This document shows, one piece after another, positions 47,120-59,500 of a stretch of 64,000 bases of DNA. The notes below the pieces were generated by a model. It was not told the DNA's origin and ran no database searches. It was given only the letters and a program-made list of their open reading frames with translations. The stretch covers positions 2,418,001-2,482,000 of the forward strand of contig JANTQA010000030.1 of the NCBI GenBank assembly GCA_027625915.1, written 5' to 3'. Every line of letters starts with the position of its first letter. Position 1 is the stretch's first letter. Source of the stretch: Anaeramoeba flamelloides. Lineage: Eukaryota > Metamonada > Anaeramoebidae. The translations under genes were made by a program, and so were the position numbers.

Positions 47120-47477
47120 ATGTCAAGTTCTAAAGACATTTATAATCGGCCTCGTGACAAATTGCCGAAATGGATCAAAACACAGATCAGAGTATTTACA
47201 AAATGGGTAAATATTCATTTAGCTAAAAGGAATCTTCATATCGAAGATATCCAAACAGATTTCAAATCAGGATCAAATTTAATTAGTCTTGTTGAAGAAC
47301 TGAGTGGCATAAGTTGCAAAAGAAGATGGAACAAAAAGCCGAGGTTTGCTATTCAATATCGGGAAAATGTTTCAATTGCAATTGATTTTTTAAAAGAAGT
47401 GAAAGCATCAAAAAAAGGGCTTGTCAACATTGGATCAGAAGGTATTTGATGATTTTTTTTTAAAAAAAAAAAAAAAA

Positions 47478-47571
<94 letters not shown>

Positions 47572-50500
47572 AAATAAAAACACGATCTGGGGATTGTTTA
47601 CAAAGAAATACGAAAAAATTTAACACTTTTTTTTCATCTTCTGAAAAACACATTGACTCCCAGGAAAGCTAATTCATTAAAAACTCAGGGGATCTGTGAA
47701 TTTAGTGTCACGAATTATTCATAAATCAGTAGTAAAAAAAAAGTGCTTACAATTCTGGAAAAAAATTGTCAAAACTCTATTAATTGCAAAATGGTAGTAA
47801 AAAAGAAAATTTTCCAAATATTTTTTTACTTATTATCACTTACAATGAAGATATATGAAATTAAAATCACTCAAACCGAAATAGCACCCACTATTAAACT
47901 TACAGACAATTTTACCTGAATAGTAAAATCAGAGCATCAAAAAATCCAAAAAATTCACTTTTACCGAATTTATTTAGAATATAAATCTCAAATTTGCAAA
48001 ATTGAGCAGGCTCTGAATTTTATAAATTTTGGTTTAATGAGCGTTTTGAATTCTAGTTTGATTTCAATAATCAATCTAATTTTTGGACTTGGGTTTTTGA
48101 TTTAAAATGAACAAAAAAAGACATTAAAAAATATTTTGAAAATTTTTTCTATTTGATACCAATTTTACAATTAAAATAGATTTAACATTTTTTTTCCATT
48201 TGACAATTTTTTTCCAGAATGGTAATTTAACTTTGATAATTCAGAAACAACAAAAAAACACAAACCATCATTAAGTCAGAGATGAAAGGATTGTACCATC
48301 TAAAAAAAAAAAAAAACACAAAACACTGTTTAATTCCCAATACCAGTATTTGAAATTCTAACTGTGAAAAGACTTGATCTCTTTACTTTTTTTCGATTAC
48401 CACAATATGCTTTCGTTTAGAATTTTCAGTTCACTTTAAACATATCGACGCAAGCAATAAAAAGGAACCATACAATAAAAAGTACTACTCAAACAAAAAT
48501 AATCAACAATTTTCGATTTTTTACTAGAAATTTATTAGAGAAAATAAAACACAAAAGAAGATCAAGAGAAACTTTTTTTTCCATAACTAAAACAAATACA
48601 AGTTGTTTGTAATTTTTTTTAAACATTCATTTCTGAAACTAATCTCTTTTTCAAATAAAAGGGCACAGAAAATTTCAAGAATTATTCATAATTGAATCAA
48701 ATTAATTGTACTATCATTCTAAAAGATAAGAAACTCTTTAAAACTTCAAAAAACACCCAACTGAATATTTAAAACTCATTAAAACAAAACAATAAAAATT
48801 AAAATTAAATATTTTAAAAATTGATGTTTATTTTTATTTGAAATGAGAAATCTCGTTTTGTAAATTGTAAAGAAAAAAAATACAAAATCAATAAAAACCT
48901 TGGAACAAGGTGAATTGGGAAAAAGTTCTTTATATTTTATTGATAACTCTTTAAACGTCAAACATTTGTTCCCTAAAGTCTCATTTTCAAATATAAAGCC
49001 ACAATTCGTCAGGTTCTTTTGTTGGAATTGTTTTTTTCAATATTTTCTTTTTTTCTTTGTTCCAGGCATCAATCCAATAATGGCCTTTCTTAATTCCTAT
49101 ATCTAGCACATTCAAAATCAAACTAAAACTTTTTCCATTTTTATACTGACAGATTATTTCCAAATTGGTTTCTTCTTATCTTGCTTTTTCATTTTCCAAC
49201 TGTTCAATATCCGATAAATATTAAAACAAAAAATGAAAAAATGAATAATTAAAATGAAAATCACCAATAAGCAATTATCTTATTAACAATCAAATTCAAT
49301 GGTATTGATGATTTGAGACGTGCCCCTTTATTTGAAAAAGAGTTTACATTGAAATAACTTATCAAATAATCGAATTAATAAATCTGAGAGAATTTCTGAT
49401 TAATGAATACACGTATTTGCCAAATAAATGGGAAAAAAAAAAAAAAAGAATTAATAAATATTCCCTTTCAATAATTATTTAATTCTGACATTTATATTAG
49501 CCAAAACCACCAAAAGAATGTACCACGAATTGCCTTCATATTTAGGTTGATATTGCCCATTACCAAGATGGACAAACTCTTCATATAATTGAATTGATAA
49601 TGTAAAAAATTCTCTATATAACGCATCAATTTTTACTTGATATATTTTGTTTAAATATTTTTAATGATTGAACAGAATATGAAAAAAAGTTGAATGCAAA
49701 CTTAATTTTTACTTGAAAATTTTGATTACTTTGCCTCTCTCTCAAAGAAAAATTGTCAAAAATCCACAAAAAGAAAATTTCCAATTACCTTACATGTTTT
49801 TTTGATCAAACAAGAAATTTTACTTTTTGAAAAATATTGTTGTTTTATCTTAAAATTCATCAAATATTGGATCACAATTAATTATTTATCACGATTTTTT
49901 CAATTCAACGTAAAGTTTAAAAAATCTGGATATGACATAAAATCTCGATAATTGTCAAAAAGATATCCTCAAATCCACTCTTAATTAATAAACTATTAAT
50001 AATGATTACATTATTATTTATCTAAACTGAGTATTTTTGAAATTTTCATATTTATTAAATTTTAAAAATACAACTAAAATTTAATTTCAAAATTCTTATT
50101 TAAAATTGCACATTAATTGAAAAATAAATCTTCATAAATCAATACAAAAAAAATAATTTTTCTGAAATTACTGCTTTATGAGTTTTAATTTTAAAATTCT
50201 TATATTTCATTTTCTAAAAACCAACAGGAATTTAGAATTGAATTCAAAATATCTTTATAAATTATTTACTAAAATTAATAATCTATTAATTATCTTATTT
50301 CATTTGTAAAGAAAAAAAAAAATAACGATACAAGTAAATTGGTTTGATAATACTTATTCTCCAAAAACTTATTTCTGTAAAAATGAAAAAAAAAAAAAAA
50401 AAACTAACAACTTTTTCAATTTTATTTAAAAAATTAACAAATTAACAATTCTTTGAAAACACAATTCAACAAATTATTAATAATACTTAACAAATTATTC

Positions 50501-53500
50501 ACTCACAAAACTTTTTTACAATAAAAAAATTCATATTAAAAAATTAATTTTAATAAATAGACATTGTTGAAGGAAATTTAAAAATTATTTTGGGATTAGT
50601 TTGGGTGCTAATTTTAAGATATCAAGTATCTTCATCAGAGGAGAGCACAGATTCAAGTTCTACTGGCCAAAGTGATTTATTAAAATGGATTCAAAACAGG
50701 GTAAACAATTATCCTGATGTCAATGTAGTTGACTTCAAAACAAGCTTTAACGATGGACACGCCTTTTTAGCATTAATTGATGTTGAGCATCCAAACAAGA
50801 TTGATTTAAATCAAAGCAGCAACGATGAAGAAAGACTAACATTAGCATTTGATCAAGCAAATCAATTAATGGATATACCAAAATTATTAGAGCCATCTGA
50901 TTTATTAGGAGAAGAAGTCGATGATTTGTCTGTTATTACATATTGTTCATATTTTAGGAATTATCAAGATCTACTAAAACCAAAAAAAAAAAAAGTGCCA
51001 TCAAAAATTCAAGGAATACAATGTAGTGAAAGAACACCAACTTCATTTAAATTAATATGGAGAAAACCAAAAGATTATGGATGTGAGATTAAAAATTATA
51101 TTATTACCGTTCATCAACCAGAAACAGAAGGGGAAGGAGAAAAAGAAAAAGAAAAAGAAAAGGAAAAGGAAAAGGAAAAGGAGAAAGAGAATGAAAAGGA
51201 AAATCAAACACAAAAAGAAAAAGAAAAAGAAAAAAACAATTCGATTCAAATCCATGAAATAAATGAAAGACAAATTATTATTGAAAATTTATTACCAAAC
51301 AAAAAATATCCAATTTCCATTGTAGCCAAAAACATTGAAGATGGAATCAGTGAACCAAGTTTTAAAACATGTTTAACCACAAGTGGATTACCAGGAAAAA
51401 TTTCAAGAATTATTCTATCAAACATTGAAAAAGATTCTGTCAATATTGAATGGAATGAGCCAAAATCTAAATTTAAGAATACACCAGAAAATTTAAAATA
51501 TAAAATTTGTATATGGTTAAAGAAAGAATATAAACCACTGCCTAGCAATACCAAAACACAAACAACAAACACAAATATAAATAGGAATAGGAATAGAATG
51601 AGCTATAATAAGTTTAACCGATACATACCCTCGAATACGGTTCAAAAAAAGCCAACAAATACTGTTCAAAGAACCAAATCACAAAAGCAAATTACCAAAA
51701 TTAAACGAAAAAGGCCAATACATATACATGAAACAAATGAAAACGAGACCTTGAAAAGGTTATTTATAAAGGATTCATTAAAGCCTTATACAGAATATTG
51801 CATTGAAATTTCAGGGATTAATAAATATGGATCTGGAATCCCATCCGATGGGAAAAGCTTTAAAACGGAATCGAGTGCTCCATCAAGAGTAGAAAACATC
51901 AGTATAAAATCCAAAAAAGTTGATCGGTTTACAATTATTTGGCCAGAACCTGAAAGTAACGGATCACATATTGATTCTTATGAAGTTACATACACAACGA
52001 CTATTAATAAAATTAAGCCCACAACTGAGAAAGTGCGCAAGCCCATTTTTAAATTACAAGACCTGGAACCAAATGAAGAATGTAGATTGAGTATTAAGGC
52101 ACATAACTATAAAGGCTTTAGTGAACCATCTGAAGAATTCTTAATTAGCACAACAGCAAGTGTTCCGAATAAGGTTGATCAAGTTCGATGTCTTGAAAAG
52201 AATTTAGATTCATTATTAATCGATTGGGATGTTCCACAAGATAATGGATCGCCCATTACTGGGTATTATATTGAAGTTTCGCAATCAAAATTAAATGAAA
52301 ATCCAATTGAATACAAATCCATTGAACCAAGGTTATTGATTGAAAATTTGGAATCCAATCAACAAGTATTTATTAAAATCAGATCAATAAATGAAATTGG
52401 AAAATCCTATTCTTCTGAACAATTTAAGTTTAAAACTTTAGCCAACGTTCCTGATCAAATTCAAAATATTACAACCTTAAGTAAATTGTCTTCTAGAATC
52501 ATTATTAAATGGGAGGAGCCAAATAATAATGGATCAGAAATTGATCATTATGAAATTAAATTAAATAATCAAAATGAAAATGAAGAGGAAAACGAAGGAG
52601 AAGAAGAAGAAGAAAACACCGAAAAAATTAATTCTACAAGCTTTAAAATATCTAATTTGAAACCACTTCAATTAGCAATAGTTAATGTGAGAGCACATAA
52701 TGAAATTGGATATGCTGAATGGTCTGAAAATTTTATCTTTCGATCATCAAGCTCTGTCCCTTCCCAAATTGAGAATTTGTTTGTTGATCAACAAAAATTT
52801 GATAGCATTATTGTAAAATGGGAGGAGCCTGAAAGTAATGGTTCACCAATTGATTATTATCAATTGGATATCAAAAAGCACAACCAAAATAGACCAAAAA
52901 CAGTGAAAGTCAGAAAAACCGTATATGAAATTAAACAATTAGTTCCCAATAAAATTGTTACCGTAATTGTTAGAGCTCATAATAACAATGGATTTGGATC
53001 TGATTCTGATTTATTGGAATGTCAAACTAAAAGCGGCGCACCATTAAAAATTCAAAGAATATTTTGCTCTCAATTTAAACCAAATCAATTAAGTTTAATT
53101 TGGAATTCGCCAAAAGACCAAGGCTCTCTAATCGATAAATATAAAATTGAGGCTATTATAAAAAGGAAGGAAACCGAAACTGAAACTGAAACTGAAACTG
53201 AAAATGAAATTGAGAACGAAAAAGAAAAAGAAAAAGGAGAAGAAGGAGAAGAAGAAGAAAAAATTGTTTTTGAATTTGAAAAAACTAAAGGAATTGTCGA
53301 TCAATTAAATCCAAATACCGAATATATTATCAAAATATCTGCACACAATGAAAATGGATATGGAATAGAAAGTGATCCAAAAATCTTTAAAACTTTAAGT
53401 GATATCCCAGATCAAATAAAAATGATTGAATGCATTGGAAAAAATTCAAAAGAATTAACATTAGAATGGGAGGAGCCACAAGATAATGGATCACCAATTA

Positions 53501-56500
53501 ATTATTATCAAATTGAATATTATTTAATTGAAGAGGATTTTAATCAATCAAACATATTACGATCAGAAAAGCCAAATATTGAATTACAAGAATTAGAATC
53601 AAATCAAGAATATAACATTAAAATCAAATCCCATAATGAGAACGGTTATAGTATTGATTCGGAAATTTTCAAATTTTCGACTGTTGGCGATGTACCAGAA
53701 AAAATTGATTATATTGATTGCTTAAGAATAAAACCAAAATCCTTTGTTTGTAACTGGGATGAACCAGAAGATAATGGGAAATTTATTGATTATTTTGAAA
53801 TCGAAATATTGAATTTAACACAAGTAGAAAAATCAAAAGAAAATGAAGACTTTTATGAAGACGTTGAACCAATTATAATTACTAGTGAGGAAACCATGTC
53901 CTTTATTAAGGATTTAATACCAAACAACGACTATGAATTAAAAATCCGAGCACATAACGAAAATGGATTTGGGGAACAAAGTGATCCAAAAAAAATAAAA
54001 ACACCATCTGGCGTACCAGAAAAAATCCAATCCATCGAATGCGTTGAACAAAAAAAAGATAATGTGACCTTGGAATGGGATGAGCCAGAAAATAATGGAT
54101 CACCAATTGATCGATATTATATTAATGTAAAGGGAATTACAATGAACGAATATGAAAATGATAATGATGATGATGATGACGACGAACCAATGATCCTACA
54201 AAGCGAAGAAAATAAAATCAAAATCGAAAATTTGGAGCCTAATAAGGAATATTCAGTAACGATCACACCCCATAATGAAAATGGGTTTGGCTTAGAATCA
54301 GACCCAAAAAATATTGGAACCGGATCAGATGTGCCAAACGCAATTGATTATATTGAATGCTATAAAACGACTTTTAATTCTACAAAGTCCAAATGGGATG
54401 AACCAGAAAGCAATGGGTCACCAATTGATTATTATCAAATTGAAGTGAAAAAAAGAAAATTTCTTTTTTCAAAATCAAGATCACAAGAAAAATCAAATAC
54501 CAATGAAACGGAACAGGAAAAGGAAAAGGAAAAGGAAAAAACAATGGTGTATAAAAGTGAAAAAAATAAGTATAAAATTTTAAATTTAGATTCTGGTGAA
54601 AAATATTCAATTAATGTTAAGGCACATAATATAAACGGATTTAGTGAGCCATCTGATTTTAAATATTTTAGAACAAATGCTTCCAAGCCGGATCAAATTC
54701 AAGAAATCAAATGTACGGATATCGAAACCAACACTATGATTTTTGAATGGGATCAACCCAAAAACAATGGCTCGAGAATAGATTATTATGAAATTGAAGT
54801 CATTGATAAAAATGAGAATGAAGAAGAAGAAGAAGAAGAAATTGAGCCAGTTATTTATAAATCCACCAGATGCCATTTCGAATTAGAAGATATAAAGCCA
54901 AAAAATACAATTCATATTAAAGTTAAAGCACACAACTCAAAGGGGTTTGGAGAAGAAAGCCCTGAGTTGATTGTTGAAACACTTAGCGATGTACCAAATA
55001 AAGTTGAAACTATTAAGTTCAATAAAATAAAAACGGAATCAGTAGTAATTGAGTGGGAGGAGCCAAATAATAATGGCAAGCCGATTGATTATTATGAAAT
55101 GAAAATAGCAAATAAAAATATCAACAAACTCGAAGAAAATGAAGAAAAAGGAGATAATGACAACGAAATGATCATCCAAACTGAAGATAATCATTATAAG
55201 CTAAAAAATTTAAAACCAAATGAGATATATATCATCACAATCAAGGCACATAACGAAAATGGATTTAGTAAGCCCTCCAAAAAAAAATCATTGAAAACCG
55301 GCTCAGATGTACCAAATCGAATTGAAATCATTAATTTTACAGATTTCCAACAGAGCGAATTTAGTATTGAGTGGGAAAAGCCCAATGACAATGGCTTAGA
55401 GGTCGACAAATATAAAATTGAATTAACACAGCTAAGCGAATACGATTCCAAACCAAAAATATTTAAAACCCAAAATCTGAATTTTACCTTTAAAAATTTG
55501 GAGCCAAATGAAGATTATTCAATCACTGTCACACCACATAATGAAATTGGCTATGGCGAAAAATCTGCACCAAAAACTGCGACCACCGAAGCCAATGTAC
55601 CTGATCAAATTAAAGATATTGAAATCATTGAAACGCATTCTGAAAAAGTTTCCATAAAGTGGGAAAAGCCAAATGAGAATGGTGAGGAAATTGATTTTTA
55701 TGAAATTGAATTATTCAATTTAGATTTCGACGATGAAAAGGAAGAGGAAGAGGAAGAAGAGCAATCAATTATTTATACAAGCGAAATACCAAGTATTGAA
55801 ATTGAGAATTTGAAAACAAAAAATAAATATTCCTTCAAAATTAAAGCACACAACCAAAAAGGATTTAGTTTAGAAAGCGAAGAAAAGGTGTTCCAAACAA
55901 AATCGGACAAGCCAGGTAAAGTCATTGGCTTGGAGTGTACTGAAATCACCTCAAGGCAAATGCATTTGGATTGGGAAAAGACCGAGGATTATGGCTCCAA
56001 AATTGATCACTATCAAATTGAAATTAGTAAAGCAAATAATAACGAAGAAGAACCATTAATATTCAAATCAAGAGATCAGTATATATTTATTGATCAAATG
56101 GAATCCAATCAAGATTATGAAATAATAGTGAGGGCACATAATGAAAACGGCTATGGATCGAAAAGTGATATAAAGTTTGTCAAAACTTTGTCTGATAAGC
56201 CAAACCAAATCAATAAAATTGATTTAATTGATCTACAACCAGACCAGTTGACCCTAAAATGGGAAAAGCCAAATGATAATGGTGAGGAAATTGATTTTTA
56301 TGAAATTGAAATGATCAATTTAGATGATCAAGAAAATAATAATAATAATTCGGAATACATGGAACCTAAAATTATTACAACTAAAGAGAACGAAATGCTA
56401 TTCGAAGAGCTAAAACCAAACCAAACATATTCATTTAAAATTAAAGCACATAACAAAATTGGCTATAGTGACCCCTCGTCTTCGAAAGATATCATTACTA

Positions 56501-59500
56501 ATAGTAAAGTACCTGCAATGATTAATAATATTAGATGCTTAAATATGAGTACTAACTCGTTAAAAATTGAATGGGATGAACCAAATAATGGTGGATCACC
56601 AATTAAATATTATAAAGTTAAAATAAACAAAATTAAACATAACAATTTCGAAGAAGAAGAAGACAAGGAATTAATTTTGAAAACATCCAAAAGTGAAATT
56701 GAAATTAAAAATTTGAATTGTGATCAAAAATATTCGATAATTATCCAATCAAAAAATAAAAATGGCTATAGTCAAGCTTCCAATGAGAAAATCTTAAAAA
56801 CAAATTCAGATATACCAAATCAAATAGAAAAGATTGATTTTGTGAAAATAAAACCACACTCTTTAACTTTGGAATGGGAAAATCCAAATGATAATGGTGA
56901 GGAAATAGATTTTTATGAAGTCAAATTATTAAAAGATGATAATGAAATTGATCACTATAACAAAAATAAAAATAAAAATAAAAATAAAAATGAAAATGAA
57001 AATGAAAATGAAAATGAAAATGAAAATGAAAATAAAAATGATGATAATGAAAATAATGTCAAGGAAAATTTGGAAAAGGTGAATAAAAAATTACAATTAG
57101 AATCAGAATTAGAACCAATAATTTTCAAAACACAAAAGCCAAATCTTAAAATTAAGGAATTAAACCCAAATAACAAATATAAATTGCAAATTAAGGCACA
57201 TAACAAAAATGGATTCAGTAAGCCGAGCAAATTTAAAAAATTCAACACAACAATTGATTATCCAGAGGCAATAGACAAAATTAATTTGAAAAATATAAAG
57301 CCTAAATCAATCGACATTGAATGGGATGAGCCAAATAATGGTGGGTCACCAATAGATTTTTATGAGATTAAAATCAACAACTATAATGACAACGAATTCC
57401 AAGAAAAGATTATTAAAACTCATGATACGAATTCTCTAATTAAAGGATTGAAACCAAATAATGAATATCAAATTGAAATAAAGGCACATAACGAAAAAGG
57501 ATATAGTGACAAATCATCGAAGGAATTAATTGTCAAAACACAAACAGACATCCCAGAAGAAATTGAAGAAATCAATTTAAATGAAATTGGATCAACATAT
57601 GTCGATTTAAATTGGAATATACCAAATGACTATGGATTAAAAATAGATTATTACGAAATTGAATATAAGGAACTATACGGCGGCGAACAGACGGAACCAA
57701 AAATTATACAAAGTAATGATCCACAATGCATTATCAAAGAATTAATACCAAATACGGATTATTCTTTAAGAATTAGATCTCGTAATTTGAATGGATTAAG
57801 TAAATTTTCGAAAGAAAAAATTTTCCAAACAGACACAGATGTGCCTAACCAAATAAAATTAATTAAGTGTTTGGATTATAAATCGAATAAGATTTCCTTA
57901 GGATGGGAAGAACCAAATAATAATGGTTTACGCATTGACTATTATGAAATCACTGTTAACGAGAAAAATGAAAACAAAAATGAAGAGGACGATGAAGATA
58001 TAAATGGAATTCAATTAATTTCAAATACTAACAAATATACGATTAAGGATTTAATACCAAATAAAAAATATTCAATCACGATCAAGGCATACAACGAAAA
58101 GGGATCAAGTATTCCCTCATCAGAAAAAATTATAAAAACAAATACCCACATACCAAAGAATTTAGAAGAAATTAGATTAATTGAAAAAAGTTCAAATCAA
58201 TTAAAATATGAATGGGATGAACCTGAAGATAATGGATCGCCCATTGACTATTATTTAATTGAATTCAATAATCTTAATGACGAATTACAAGAACCTAAAT
58301 TAATCAAATGCAATGACAACAATATCAAATTAAAGAATTTAAAACCCAATACAGAATATGAAATTAAAATTAAGGCTCATAATGAAAACGGGCTAAGTAA
58401 TGAATCTTGTGAAGAAAATGTTAAAACCGAAACCGATATACCACAGAATATTAAAAATATGAATATTAAAAATATTGAAGCAAATAAAATCGAATTAGAA
58501 TGGAAAGCGCCAAATGATAATGGCGAGGAAATAGATTATTACGAAATTAAATTAATTAATAAAAATAAAATAAAGAAAGAAAACAATGAAGAAGAAGAAG
58601 AAGAAGAAGGAACCTTAATTTATCAAACTAATAATACAAATTTTGCAATAGATGATTTAAAACCAGATACAGAATATGAAATTAAAATTAGAGCGCATAA
58701 TAGAAATGGCTATAGTGACAAATCTTGTAAAGAAAATGTTTTGACACACAAGGATAAGCCAGAAATGATAACAAAATTTGAATGCAATCATATCGGGCCA
58801 AATAATGTTGAATTGGAATGGGTCAAACCTGAGGATAATGGTTCAAAGATTGATTATTATGAAATTGAATATTACCCTGAAAATGAAAACGAAAACGAAA
58901 ACGAAAATGAAAAGCCAAAAAAAATGAAGGTTTTTGAAAAAAATATATTTATAGAAAAATTGGATCCAAATACAAAATATAATTTTAAGATTAGATCACA
59001 TAATGATATTGGCAATAGTCAATATTCAGATCCATTAATAATTAACACCCAAAAGGATGTACCAACCAATATAGAAAGGCTGTATTGTGATGATTATAAA
59101 CCTAATTCCTTAGATTTAAGATGGGACATTCCAAATGACAACGGCGAACCGATTGATTATTTTGAAGTTAAGGTTGTTACCGAAACAAAGGATCGGGAAG
59201 TTTTAATGTTCAAAACCACAGAACCTAAATTCTTTTTAGAGCATTTACTGCCTGGAAAGAAATATCATGTGCAAGTCCGGTCACATAACGATACTGGCTT
59301 TAGTAAAGAAGCAACGCACGAAACATTTAAAACATCATCAGGCGAACCAAATAAAATTAAAAATATTGAATGCACCAATATTGAATCAGAAAAATTGTCT
59401 TTCAAATGGGATCAACCAGAAGATAATGGCTATCCAATTGAAAATTATAAATTGATTCTAACGGACAAAGATCATAAAGGGAATGCAATTGAAATCGAAT

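Noticed and set aside
47353-47672. Poly-Phe and poly-Lys frames around the A-tract
   Set aside because: Produced by the homopolymer inside the intron.
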